DNA of 64,000 nucleotides from contig NZ_CP110644.1 of the NCBI RefSeq assembly GCF_026153515.1, positions 1,579,501 to 1,643,500 of the forward strand, in the 5' to 3' direction. The translations under genes and the position numbers were made by a program. Below are positions 52,271 through 61,305 of this stretch, one piece after another. The notes under the pieces were generated by a model. The model had not been told where the DNA came from. It searched no databases and saw nothing but the letters and a program-made list of their open reading frames with translations. Position 1 is the stretch's first letter. Every line of letters begins with the position of its first letter. The stretch is from Pseudomonas sp. KU26590 (GTDB taxonomy: Bacteria > Pseudomonadota > Gammaproteobacteria > Pseudomonadales > Pseudomonadaceae).

Positions 52271-52304
52271 TTTGCATGCGCAGACCACTCTCGGCACATG
52301 CAAA
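52271..52304. repeat. Hairpin repeat between Sel1 genes, copy 2
   Basis: TTTGCATG (52271-52278) pairs with CATGCAAA (52297-52304); see the copy at 51079. Confidence 0.6.
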
Positions 52305-52331
52305 ACCCCCGCTCGGCAAATGGATCTGTGA

Positions 52332-53387
52332 TCAGTCTTCCTTGTTGTAAACGGGAGAGCCCGGCAATGGCTTACCTGTTTTAGGATCAAGCACCATGGC
52401 CTTGGCCAGTTGCTCGATCAGCGCTTCGGAGGGCTTGGGCGGCGGGATGTTGGCTTCACGTTCTTCAACCCATTTCAACTTGCCATCCCAGGCCGGGAGT
52501 TTGGTTGGTGGCAGGGGAACGATTTCGTTGATTTCTGGGACGCTTGGGTTGGCGTAGGATAAGTTACCCAATACCTTGCCAATTTGCTTGTAACGTTGCG
52601 CTCGTTCAAGGTCCTCTGTCTGGCCTATATAATACAAGCGATCATCTGACTTAGGGCCGCGAAAACCATTCTCTAAAAAAGACGCTGAGCTCTCGTCGCC
52701 TGCTGCGACTCCTAACTGAAAAGCTTCAAGAGCGGCCTGATATTGTTTAGCCGTTTTCAAATGTACACCTAATGCTCCGGCTGCTTTGCCGTTACCTTGC
52801 TCGGCAGCACAGCGACGCATTTGTCTTGCAATATCCGGTGCAATATCAGTAGGCGCGAGTTTTTCGGCAACGTATGCTTGCGCTTGCGCACTTCCCTCAT
52901 CTGCCGCTTTGCGAAAGTAGCGCAGGGACATATCCTCGTCTTGTTGCAGACCCGCCGCGCCCTTTTGAAGATAGATGGCGATCATGTAATATCCCGAAGC
53001 CACATGTGCATCTATCAACTGCTGGCTAAGGCGTAGTCGTTCCCCACCCGTGAGCTTGAAATGGCCACGCATGGCGCCGTTCTGCAGATTGACGTTGGCC
53101 TTGTAATGGTTGTTTTCTGCCGCGATGCGATACAGTCTTCCGATCTCGATATCGACCGTTTCATCCTGCTGGATCTGATTGTTTTTCTGCAACCAACGGG
53201 CGTACTTGAACAGCACGTCCGTTTCTGCCGAAGGGGCCGGGATTTTCTCGTGTACGCAGGTAAATGCCAGCTTGGCGTTGACTTCGCTCAACTGATTCAA
53301 GGGAGTGTCCTTTGTCCGTAAAGTAATGGCGTTGCTGGAGCTGCAGGCAACCAACAGCAGGCTTGAGAGCAAAAGAGTCAGGCGCAT
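52332..53387 (-). CDS. Sel1-repeat lipoprotein, candidate cognate immunity (first in row)
   Basis: The 351-residue lipoprotein (lipobox LLVACSSS, Cys15) has the same Sel1 layout as its neighbour. Its start codon overlaps the stop of the phospholipase effector (TGATG), so it is translated with the toxin; that is the usual arrangement for the cognate immunity gene. It should protect the periplasmic face of the inner membrane from the phospholipase delivered by sister cells. Confidence 0.86.
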   Translation of the reverse strand: MRLTLLLSSLLLVACSSSNAITLRTKDTPLNQLSEVNAKLAFTCVHEKIPAPSAETDVLFKYARWLQKNNQIQQDETVDIEIGRLYRIAAENNHYKANVNLQNGAMRGHFKLTGGERLRLSQQLIDAHVASGYYMIAIYLQKGAAGLQQDEDMSLRYFRKAADEGSAQAQAYVAEKLAPTDIAPDIARQMRRCAAEQGNGKAAGALGVHLKTAKQYQAALEAFQLGVAAGDESSASFLENGFRGPKSDDRLYYIGQTEDLERAQRYKQIGKVLGNLSYANPSVPEINEIVPLPPTKLPAWDGKLKWVEEREANIPPPKPSEALIEQLAKAMVLDPKTGKPLPGSPVYNKED

Positions 53388-55258
53388 CAGTCAAAGTCCG
53401 TCATAGATGTTTCGGTATAATAAAATTCGACTAGAGGGGCGACAGGCTTAAGCTTAAACTTGTCATTTCGAGATTCGTTGTTCTGCCTGATTATATTTTC
53501 CCAAGCTTTGAATGCTTCTTCAGGATCATCCTGCACCCCTTGCCCCTCCGTATGCAGATTCCACAACCGCCGCCGCAACGGCTGACTAAACTCTGGATGC
53601 TCGTGGCAGATGTTCAGTTCACTATCGACCATCATGCTTCGAGTGTTGATGTTGGCTGAGCCGTGTGTGGTGTAGACGTCATCGACGATCATCAGCTTGG
53701 AGTGGATATAAACCGGCATCCAGGGCTTGCCCGTCGGCGAGTCGATTGCGACCAATGAGCAAACATGAATCTTCAAGCCCGGCACTGTTTCCGGTCGTAG
53801 CTCGGTTTCTTCAATCTCCTTGGTTTTCCTGTCCATGTCCGCTTGCCATTCGTCCAGCTTTCTCTGCCCGGCCCGATCATTTGGGCCATCTGGCCTAGGT
53901 CTGACCGGGGCTTCACTTTTCATCTCCTTGATTAGTCGCAGCTTGGTGATGGCCGGGATGGTCTCTGCCCGGCCCAGGCTGGCGAGCATTTCCTGCGTCT
54001 TGGCCGTGCCCATGCCAACCCCGTCCTTCGTGTCATTGGTGACGACAAAGAGATAAAGGGGCTCCTTGCGGCCTGCTTTAAGGTATTTCCCTGCCAGTGT
54101 CTTGAGGTGATCAGCCAGCGGCGGCCAGCGGAAGTATTGGTTTTCGATATAGATGAACTGGGTGACGTTGTTGGCAGCCACCATGTAACCGCTCTGGATG
54201 TCTCGAACGGGTTTTTCATGGTCGCCCACGTCATCCTTGTGCTTGCGGTTGGTTTTGGGCTGGCCCACCTGAGCCTGGGTGCGCAACACTTGCATCATCA
54301 ACCGCGTGCCGTTCTGGAACTGGAGACGATTGGAGGTCGGATCGCAATCGCGGCAGGCGAGCAGGTCCTCGCCGGTTTCCTTGCGCCAGGCAATGGCAAA
54401 GTTCTGGTGCACATCGTGGAGGATCGGCCCGGACAACATGCATGAGATGTCCTGGCGCGGCGTAGAGCCGCGCGAGCCTAGATAGGGCGCAGGCTTGGTA
54501 CCTTCTTCACGGTTCAGTGCCGAGTGTTGATCGGTGTCCCAATACTCGTCCAGCGAATTGTGACCCATGACAAAGCCGACCGCGCTGGGCAGTTCATAGT
54601 CGACCAGTACACTTTTCTGGTGGTGCGAGGCGCTGGCGCTCAGGACGAGTTGCATGCCCACGCTGATATTGGGATCGAGCGCTTCATACTTCACCCAGTG
54701 CTTAATCTCTAACCTTTCATTGGCGCTGAAGCCACGACTCACGAACACGGGGGATTTACCATTGACTCGCTCAGCCGCCTTGCCATCGGACACCGCGTAT
54801 TCAGAGAACCATTCGCGGTCGTACTTGAACTGATCCTTGGTCGAGCTTTGCATGGCTCGAGAATTCAGTCGAAGCGAGCCCTTGCCCGGCAGGTTGCCTT
54901 CGCCTGCCATGCCTGCGGAGTTGAAGGGCATTTCCCAGCCCAGTATGCGCACCTTCACACCGTTGGCAGCCTTGATCCTGAGCAGTTCGCCAATGCATGG
55001 GTGGGATCCGTCGCGGATGAAGTACATGGAAGGCTGAAAGCCCCAGCAGATGATTTCGACGGATTTCTCGGCTTTTGCAATGGCCTCAAAGACAGCCCTG
55101 AATGCTTCTTCGCCGTTGACCAGCGGTCTATAGGTGGCCGGAATCGGGCTGAATTCACTGTTCTCGACGAACCAGCGCTGGACAATCCTGGCGCTGTTGG
55201 TGTGCGAGAGTGCGACAGGCACTGTTATGTTGGAGAGGCTGGGGAGTGGCGATTCCAT
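53387..55258 (-). CDS. Type VI secretion phospholipase D effector (Tle5/PldB type)
   Basis: The 623-residue protein has two PLD HKD motifs: His213-x-Lys215-x4-Asp220 (HQKSVLVD, followed by MGHNSLDEYWD) and His519 (HSKLMIVDDVYTTHGSANIN). Between them lies a long insert, as in PldA/PldB, and there is no signal peptide, as expected for T6SS cargo. Tle5 proteins hydrolyse phosphatidylethanolamine and other phospholipids in rival cells. VgrG lies directly upstream (160 bp) and three Sel1 genes downstream, the PldB layout. The ATG at 55258 follows GGAAC; the frame is open to 55342 but without a good site. Confidence 0.9.
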   Translation of the reverse strand: MESPLPSLSNITVPVALSHTNSARIVQRWFVENSEFSPIPATYRPLVNGEEAFRAVFEAIAKAEKSVEIICWGFQPSMYFIRDGSHPCIGELLRIKAANGVKVRILGWEMPFNSAGMAGEGNLPGKGSLRLNSRAMQSSTKDQFKYDREWFSEYAVSDGKAAERVNGKSPVFVSRGFSANERLEIKHWVKYEALDPNISVGMQLVLSASASHHQKSVLVDYELPSAVGFVMGHNSLDEYWDTDQHSALNREEGTKPAPYLGSRGSTPRQDISCMLSGPILHDVHQNFAIAWRKETGEDLLACRDCDPTSNRLQFQNGTRLMMQVLRTQAQVGQPKTNRKHKDDVGDHEKPVRDIQSGYMVAANNVTQFIYIENQYFRWPPLADHLKTLAGKYLKAGRKEPLYLFVVTNDTKDGVGMGTAKTQEMLASLGRAETIPAITKLRLIKEMKSEAPVRPRPDGPNDRAGQRKLDEWQADMDRKTKEIEETELRPETVPGLKIHVCSLVAIDSPTGKPWMPVYIHSKLMIVDDVYTTHGSANINTRSMMVDSELNICHEHPEFSQPLRRRLWNLHTEGQGVQDDPEEAFKAWENIIRQNNESRNDKFKLKPVAPLVEFYYTETSMTDFD

Positions 55259-55416
55259 GGGAGTTCCGTTCCTTATAGGTTCTGACACGCTGGCTGACCG
55301 GGATGGCAAGCTGGATGGCTGACAGTTGATTGCACAAGCCATGGCCGTTCTGCACGGTCAACAGTAACCGTGCCGGTTGCAAACCTGTTCCTGGCTGGGC
55401 TAGGTGTCCCCATTGT

Positions 55417-58317
55417 TCACGTTTCCGATTCTGACTCTGGATTGTTCAGCGAGGTGTACAGGGCCCGGAACTTACTCTCAGTTCCTGCCCGAGCGTTCGT
55501 TGAACCCGTTTGGTTGCTATGGCGATGAAATCCGCTGTTGGCGAATTCGGCATTGCTTTGCTCGCCTTGGTACTGCCCGCCGACCGGAATGTCGTAACTC
55601 ACGCCATTGGCCAGTTCGAGCGTGTATCTGCTGGTTGTGGGGTGGTGATCAATGCCAATTGCCCCGGTTTTATCCATGACGCCTTTTTGGACGACTGATG
55701 CCCCGTCACGCACTGTGTAAGGCATACCAGCCCACGCACTGGAGCTTCCGGCGTTGGTTTGCCCAGCATAAAAGGTAAGCGCTTGGGTTACAGAGGACTC
55801 GGGCCAGGCAGGGTGGTCACGATTAAGCTGGGCTGGCCCGCTAAAAGTCTTCTTCGCCCCTTTGACATCAATCGTCCCCGGCGCGTGAATTTCGATGTTG
55901 CCGTCCTTGATGCGGATGTAACCGCCACCGCTGGTAAGCAATATGCCGTCTTGTGCGGCGATTTCTATTCCGGCAGCGGTCGAGGTAATTTTTACCCCTT
56001 GCTGCGCGGTCAGCTCCATCGCATCGCTCTGCGCCTGTAGCTCGATCTTGCCCTTGGCTGCAAACAGCTTCGCCCCGGCATTCTGCGCGAACAGGCTGAT
56101 GCTCTGCGCGACGCTGGCCAGCAGGGATTTGCCGCTGGCGATGTTGACGTCTTCACCGGTGCTCAGGGTCAGGTGCTTGCCGCTGTGCAGGTGGGTGCTT
56201 TTCGGCGTGGCGGTGGCGATATCGGCAGGGGACGAGGCGATCAGCAGAGGTTGCTGGTAGCCCGGTGTCTTGCCGCGTCCACCGCTGCGGATCGCCCAGG
56301 CGGTGTCGCCGCCGTTGCGTTGCTGCTCGCCGGGGCCCTGGCTCGGGGCGCCGTCATCGCTGCCGTAGGTCACGTCGGCATCGCTGTTGAGCTGGGTCAG
56401 GCTGTCCAGGCCTTCCTGCATGGGCAGGGCGTTGTGCTGTTGGGCGGTGTCGGACAGAGTCTTGACGCGCTGTTCGCTGTTTTTCAGTTGCTGTTGCGCT
56501 TCGCTGGCATCGATCTGTGCGCCCTGGGCGCCGCTGCGTTTCCAGGTGCTGAGGTACAAACCCTGCTGGGCGCGCAGGGCGCCGTAAGCATCGGTGCGCA
56601 GTTCAAACCCGGTACCGCGCAGGCCGCCGCGGTTGTTGCCGCGCTGGTCGATCAGGTAACCGAGGTTGAGCTGGGTATGGCCGTGACTGCTGTGGATCTG
56701 GGTGCGAACCTGGCCAGTGGAATCGTCCATCACCCACTGGTTGAAACCACCGCCGCCAACTTCCTTGCTCTTGTAACCGGCCATCAAACCGCTGGAGTGC
56801 CAGGCTGGCTTGTGGCCGCCGTAGACCTGGCCCATCACCAGTGGCCGATCAATGTCGTTATCCAGGAAGGTGATGACCACCTCTTCACCGGCACGCGGCA
56901 CGTGCACACTGCCCCAGTCCGGTCCGCTGCTCTGCTGCATCATGCGCAGCCAGCAGGAACCCAGTTCGCCGTCTTGAGACAAGCGGTCCCAGTGGAAGCG
57001 TACGCAAATCCGGTTCAGGGTGTCGGTAAACACTTCATGGCCGCTGGGTGTGACGACCACAGCGGTCTGTTGGCCGAGGCTTTTAGGTTTGAAATGCTCC
57101 GACGGGCTGCGGAACGGCACGCTGTGCAACTGGCCTTCAAAACGATTGAGGAAGAAGCCGTGGCTGCCGACGCCCAAGGTGTCCGCTACCTTGTTTACGA
57201 CGCCAAGCCCTGAAGGCTCAGGGCGCACCGATCTGAACAGCGCCGCCAGACTGCCCGGCACTTCGCGGCGTTCCTTGGCCAGCGGCAGGTTGCTCTCGGC
57301 GAAGATCTCGACTTCGATCAGCAGGAACTGACGCTCTTCAGCCGCCTTGCGCTCGTACAGCGGATGTTGGGTCAGCTCAAACCAGCGTCCGGCTTCCATT
57401 TGCCGCACGCCGCTCTGGCCCTGAATACGACGCGCCTGGGATTCACGCTGCTCGATCTGCACGCGGCTAAGCCATTCGCCACGGTCCTGCTTCTGCCAGC
57501 CGTATTGGCCTTGATACTCGTAACGCTCCAGCGCCTGTGGGGCCGAAGCGGCCTGCAAGGCGGGCATCACGGTTTCCCGTGGCTGGCCGTGGGCCAGGTA
57601 ATCGACACTGCGCCAATGCAGCTTGCCGCTGAGCAACTGCGAGCCACTGCTCCACTGGGTAATGCCGTCCTGCTTTTCGGTGGCGTTCTGGGTGTGAAAG
57701 CGAATGCTCTGGGGCGCCAGCGCGGGCAGGGTATCGACGGTGTCGGTAAAGACGATGCAATGCTTGTCTGCCGTATGTTCGACGTACCAGAAAAGACCTT
57801 CCTGCTCACACCAGCGCTGCACGAAGTTGGCATCACTCTCATTGAACTGGGTGACGTAGGACAGCGGTGCGTATTCGCGGCGCAGGTCCAGGCGGTAATT
57901 GCCCTTGGCCTGTTCGTACAGTGAGAAAACGGCTTCCAGAATCGTCGGCAGATTCTTGTCCTGCCAGATGCGGCAATCCAGGCGGTATTCAAGCAGGCTG
58001 ACCCACGGCGCGAAGACCAGTTGCCAGTCGTGCAGGCCACCGTCATTGCCCAGATAGCGCACGCTCTCGACCAGGCCATGACGCTGCGCGGGAGAACCGT
58101 CATCACAGAGGATCGCCAAGCTGACCGGCTGACCAATGAGTTTTTCAGGATCGTATTCGGTGTCCTGTACCACCACGTCGAGGGTGTAGCGGGGCACACG
58201 CCCGATGCGCTCGACCCCATGCACGCGCAGCGCCTGGAGCTGATGCTCGCCCAGCGGCGTGGTGAGTTGCAGCAAGCGTCCGCTCTGGCTGAGAGGGGTG
58301 CCAAAGGTCAGGTCCAT
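55417..58317 (-). CDS. vgrG: VgrG spike protein of the type VI secretion system, extended C-terminus
   Basis: The 966-residue protein has the gp27-like part (PLSQSGRLLQLTTPLGEHQL, FNESDANFVQRWCEQEGLF), the gp5 OB fold (RICVRFHWDR, CWLRMMQQSSGPDWG, GEEVVITFLDNDIDRPLVMG), a long linker with QIDASEAQQQL, and a DUF2345 beta-helix (HLTLSTGEDVNIASG, IELQAQSDAMELTAQQGVKI). About 120 further residues follow, including a region like a transthyretin-type domain (PYTVRDGASVVQKGVMDKTG). Such tails recruit a cognate effector, here most likely the phospholipase encoded next. AAGGAG lies 8 nt before the ATG. No Hcp, PAAR or T6SS structural genes are in the window, so the machine is encoded elsewhere. Confidence 0.93.
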   Translation of the reverse strand: MDLTFGTPLSQSGRLLQLTTPLGEHQLQALRVHGVERIGRVPRYTLDVVVQDTEYDPEKLIGQPVSLAILCDDGSPAQRHGLVESVRYLGNDGGLHDWQLVFAPWVSLLEYRLDCRIWQDKNLPTILEAVFSLYEQAKGNYRLDLRREYAPLSYVTQFNESDANFVQRWCEQEGLFWYVEHTADKHCIVFTDTVDTLPALAPQSIRFHTQNATEKQDGITQWSSGSQLLSGKLHWRSVDYLAHGQPRETVMPALQAASAPQALERYEYQGQYGWQKQDRGEWLSRVQIEQRESQARRIQGQSGVRQMEAGRWFELTQHPLYERKAAEERQFLLIEVEIFAESNLPLAKERREVPGSLAALFRSVRPEPSGLGVVNKVADTLGVGSHGFFLNRFEGQLHSVPFRSPSEHFKPKSLGQQTAVVVTPSGHEVFTDTLNRICVRFHWDRLSQDGELGSCWLRMMQQSSGPDWGSVHVPRAGEEVVITFLDNDIDRPLVMGQVYGGHKPAWHSSGLMAGYKSKEVGGGGFNQWVMDDSTGQVRTQIHSSHGHTQLNLGYLIDQRGNNRGGLRGTGFELRTDAYGALRAQQGLYLSTWKRSGAQGAQIDASEAQQQLKNSEQRVKTLSDTAQQHNALPMQEGLDSLTQLNSDADVTYGSDDGAPSQGPGEQQRNGGDTAWAIRSGGRGKTPGYQQPLLIASSPADIATATPKSTHLHSGKHLTLSTGEDVNIASGKSLLASVAQSISLFAQNAGAKLFAAKGKIELQAQSDAMELTAQQGVKITSTAAGIEIAAQDGILLTSGGGYIRIKDGNIEIHAPGTIDVKGAKKTFSGPAQLNRDHPAWPESSVTQALTFYAGQTNAGSSSAWAGMPYTVRDGASVVQKGVMDKTGAIGIDHHPTTSRYTLELANGVSYDIPVGGQYQGEQSNAEFANSGFHRHSNQTGSTNARAGTESKFRALYTSLNNPESESET

Positions 58318-58753
58318 TGTGTAACTCCTTTACTTGCGCAAACTGTACGTCCTGTCTTTCAAATGGCCATTTCGTGCGGCTAATTGAAAAAAACACAACG
58401 TTCAGCGTCGATCCTGTTTGCCGCCGATGCGTCAGCGCTGTTAGTTACCGAGTTCGGGAATCAGTTCCCGCAGTGACAGGAAATTCATGATCTTAAGTAT
58501 CTTCGGCGCAACGCGCGCTGCGCCGGATGATAAGGCTACATTTCAGCACATTTCGCAACGAGTTCGTATCTTGCTTCAGGGGCCGTAATTATCGATGTCT
58601 GAACCGGTGATTAATAGCCTTGGTTGCTCGCCTGGCGGTGTGCTGCATTTCTGAAAATCTTGTGGGAGTTGAGCTACAGACACGCCTGGGGACATTCTGA
58701 AAAAGACTTCCTGATTTGGCAAAATCCCCGGACACCCATCGCCGAGCTTTTCG
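58318..58753. other. Region upstream of vgrG, no gene
   Basis: About 430 bp holding the presumed vgrG promoter. No intact gene; the last part adjoins the IS5-type transposase remnant. Confidence 0.45.
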
Positions 58754-58756
58754 ATG

Positions 58757-59160
58757 ATGAAGCAAATGACCTTCGCCGATGCCGAGTACGCCGGTAAGCG
58801 CAAGCAAACCCGCAAAGAACTGTTCCTGATGAGATGGATCGGGTCGTGCCCTGGAAAGGTTTGATTGCCCTGAGCGAATCCCATTACCCGAAGGGCGAGG
58901 GCGGCCGCCCTGCCTATCCGTTGATGGCGATGCTGCAGGTTCACCTCATACAGAACTGGTTCGGTTACAGTGATCAGGCGATGGAAGAGGCGCTGTACGA
59001 AACGACGATCTTGCGCCAGTTTTCCGGTCTAAACCTGGAGCGAATTCCGGATGAAACCACCATCCTCAACTTCCGTCGCCTGCTGGAAAAACACGAGTTG
59101 GCCACGGGTATTCTCGGCGTGATCAATGGCTATCTGGGCGACCGTGGCTTGTCACTGCGG
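58757..59160 (+). pseudogene. IS5-family transposase remnant, frameshifted and truncated
   Basis: MKQMTFADAEYAGKRKQTRK then ELFL continues, after a single-base deletion near 58830, in another frame as MDRVVPWKGLIAL and GRPAYPLMAMLQVHLIQNWF. It ends with LLEKHELATGILGVINGYLG and breaks off at about 59160, before the catalytic core. The full IS5 transposase is about 320 aa, so roughly the N-terminal 130 residues remain. Inactive. Confidence 0.88.
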
Positions 59161-59382
59161 CCGTGTCTTTCGCGGAGTGAGTAAGGATCAGGCACGATTA
59201 AAAGGAGGCTGCAGGAGAGGGCGATCCATCTTCTTTACTCACCACATTCATGGGTGTTAAGTCGAGGTCGTGGATGCGTAGGAGGCAAGCCAGCTGACGG
59301 GGCCTGGGGGCACAGAAAGACTAGATGTCAACGCTCTAAGAAGGCTCGGAGGCCATGTGGTACGGGACTTTGAAGGGTGTGA
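59161..59382. other. Island right edge, no gene
   Basis: About 220 bp between the transposase remnant and the tRNA. This is where an integrase gene would normally sit; none is present. Confidence 0.5.
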
Positions 59383-59413
59383 GAGATGGAGCGGGTAGAG
59401 GGAATCGAACCCT
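59383..59413. repeat. Right attachment repeat (within tRNA-Gly 3' end)
   Basis: Identical to 43228-43258. It covers the T-arm and acceptor 3' strand of the intact tRNA-Gly and four bases outside. Confidence 0.9.
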
Positions 59414-59460
59414 CAACTAAAGCTTGGGAAGCTTTCGTTTTGCCACTAAACTATACCCGC
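59387..59460 (-). tRNA. tRNA-Gly(CCC)
   Basis: A 74-nt cloverleaf including encoded CCA: acceptor GCGGGTA/TACCCGC, D-stem GTTT/AAAC, anticodon arm AAAGC-TTCCCAA-GCTTT with anticodon CCC, and T-arm GAGGG-TTCGATT-CCCTC. It resembles E. coli glyU. It is the attachment target of the adjoining island. Confidence 0.96.
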
Positions 59461-59644
59461 TTTTAACTCGACGCCTTTGGCGCGGCTGACTTTGTACCAG
59501 ATGCGGCGGGTTAATTGAAGCGTTATATGCCGCACCGATCAAATGCTGTGCGGCCGCCCCCTGATTCGCCGTCCAATGGCACTCATCAGGGGCTGCAACA
59601 GACCCTTTTCCTCCCGTCTGCTGCCCTTTCATCTCCCATTCCAA

Positions 59645-60529
59645 TCACACCGCAAACGCCTGTTGCGACTGATCCGTTCTGTAGTGAACGCGCCGGGGTT
59701 CGGGCGCGGGCATCAGAAATCCGATCAGCGCATCTTTCGATGCCAGGCACGCCGCCTTGTTCTCCATGTCCAGAAAGTGCCCGGCATCCTGAATGGTGCT
59801 GAAGTGGCAGTCGCGGATGTAGTGGGCGAAGTGCCGGGCGTCGGCCGCCGAGGTGTACTCGTCCCACGCGCCGTTCATGAACAGCACCGGCACGTTGATG
59901 CGCTTGGCCGCTTTCATCTGAGGATGATTGCTCGCGTCCAGCACATGGTTGATGTGGTGGTGCATCTGCGCGTACTCGTGCAAGTCCAGGGAGCTGACGT
60001 GCTTGTGGTTGTAGCGCTTGAACAGCGAAGGCAGGTGTTTGCCCAGCGTGCTGTTGAGCAACTCCCCGACGCCGTGACGATTGTAAGTGCTGAAGTGTTG
60101 CCGGCCGCGCTCGAGGTAGTCGCGCAGCGGGTCGCTGATGACGGGCGAGAACGAGCTGATCACGGCCTTTTCGATGCGCTTGGGCCGGTGCGCCAGGGCG
60201 ACCAACGCCGCCGCACCACCCCATGAGAACGACAGCAGCAGTTCGGCGTTGAAGTGGTCGATGAGCTCCAGAAGCAACTGACCTTCGAGCTCTTTGGTCA
60301 GGGGGCGTTCATGGGCATTGTGGGGTTTTGATTTACCGGCGTAAGGCGGGTCGTACAGCACGACGTTGAATTGCGGATGAAGGTTGCGCACGGTCTGAGC
60401 GAAGGAGGTGGTCGTGGCGAGCGAGCCGTTGACCAGAATGATGGTCTTCTCGGCGGCGTCTGCGCGATAGAGCTCCGTGTAAACCCGGAACTGGCCTTGT
60501 ATGTCCAGCACAGCGATTTCTGGCTTCAT
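59645..60529 (-). CDS. phaG: PhaG, (R)-3-hydroxyacyl-ACP:CoA transacylase / thioesterase
   Basis: The 294-residue alpha/beta-hydrolase-fold protein diverts 3-hydroxydecanoyl-ACP from fatty acid synthesis to medium-chain polyhydroxyalkanoate. P. putida PhaG is 295 aa and begins MRPEIAVLDIQGQYRVYTE; here it is MKPEIAVLDIQGQFRVYTE. Active-site candidates are Ser in LSFSWGGAAAL, Asp in NGAWDEYTS and His in DAGHFLDMENK. It belongs to the RhlA/PhaG family, so a role in HAA (surfactant) formation is possible too. The ATG at 60529 follows AGGAGACATGGAG; an ATG at 60535 is too close to the site. Confidence 0.88.
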   Translation of the reverse strand: MKPEIAVLDIQGQFRVYTELYRADAAEKTIILVNGSLATTTSFAQTVRNLHPQFNVVLYDPPYAGKSKPHNAHERPLTKELEGQLLLELIDHFNAELLLSFSWGGAAALVALAHRPKRIEKAVISSFSPVISDPLRDYLERGRQHFSTYNRHGVGELLNSTLGKHLPSLFKRYNHKHVSSLDLHEYAQMHHHINHVLDASNHPQMKAAKRINVPVLFMNGAWDEYTSAADARHFAHYIRDCHFSTIQDAGHFLDMENKAACLASKDALIGFLMPAPEPRRVHYRTDQSQQAFAV

Positions 60530-60612
60530 CTCCATGTCTCCTGACGAAAAAACGGGGTGCGCGTAGACACGTTGCACGCGTTTCGTGACAGGTAGGCAAT
60601 TGGGCGCAGGTT

Positions 60613-61305
60613 TCAGATCAACGCGATTTCGTCGGCACTCAGGGCTCTGTACTGTCCGGGCGCCAGCGCGGGGTCGAGCACCAGTGGCCCCATGCGCTCG
60701 CGATGCAGCCGGGTCACCTTGTTGTCGAAGTGGCCGAACATGCGTTTGACCTGGTGGTAACGCCCTTCGACGATGCTCAACCGGGCGCGATGACTGGCAA
60801 GAATCGTCAGCTCGGCGGGCTGTGTCGTCAGGTCCTCGAACGCGAAATAAAACCCTTCAGCGAATTTCTCGCTGTAATGCGCGCCGATCTCGTCTTCGGT
60901 TTCGACGTCATAGACCTTCGCCAGCTTGGTGGTCGGTTGCGTCAGGCGGCGCGACCACTGGCCATCATTGGTGATGAGCAGCAGCCCGGAGGTGTTGAAA
61001 TCCAGGCGGCCGGCGATGTGCAGATCCTCCTTGTCGGGTTCATCCAGCAGGTCGAGCACGGTGGGGTGCTGCGGATCGACGGTTGCACTGACGCAGCCCT
61101 GGGGCTTGTGCAGCATGAAATACCGGGCGGGTTTGCCGAGCTGAAGGACTTCGTCGTCGATCCGCACCTGACTGAATTCGCGCACCTCATGCAGCGGGTC
61201 TTTTACCGGCAACCCGTCGACCTGCACGCGGCCTGCGATCAGCACCAGGCGCACGTCTTTGCGGCTGAAGTGCGGCAGGTTGCTGAGGAAACGGTCAAGA
61301 CGCAT
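60613..61305 (-). CDS. rsuA: 16S rRNA pseudouridine(516) synthase RsuA
   Basis: The 230-residue enzyme, equal in length to E. coli RsuA, has an N-terminal S4 domain (MRLDRFLSNLPHFSRKDVR) and a pseudouridine synthase domain with catalytic Asp in AGRLDFNTSGLLLITNDG (about residue 103) and the GRYHQVKRMFGHFDN motif. The ATG at 61305 starts the S4 domain; the frame is open to 61398 without family support. It overlaps the CWC gene by 11 bp. Confidence 0.93.
   Translation of the reverse strand: MRLDRFLSNLPHFSRKDVRLVLIAGRVQVDGLPVKDPLHEVREFSQVRIDDEVLQLGKPARYFMLHKPQGCVSATVDPQHPTVLDLLDEPDKEDLHIAGRLDFNTSGLLLITNDGQWSRRLTQPTTKLAKVYDVETEDEIGAHYSEKFAEGFYFAFEDLTTQPAELTILASHRARLSIVEGRYHQVKRMFGHFDNKVTRLHRERMGPLVLDPALAPGQYRALSADEIALI

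Larger units (their letters stand above)
43228..59413. mobile_element. Genomic island at tRNA-Gly(CCC), about 16.2 kb
   Basis: The island is bounded by the 31-bp direct repeats at 43228 and 59383. It carries vgrG, a phospholipase D effector with three candidate immunity genes, a truncated phospholipase copy, IS66 and IS5 transposase remnants, and at the left end a three-gene module with a hydrolase-ATP-grasp fusion. The Sel1 stretch is visibly more AT-rich than the flanks. No integrase, relaxase or phage structural gene is seen, so it is an immobilised, degraded element or one moved by a helper. Confidence 0.8.
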
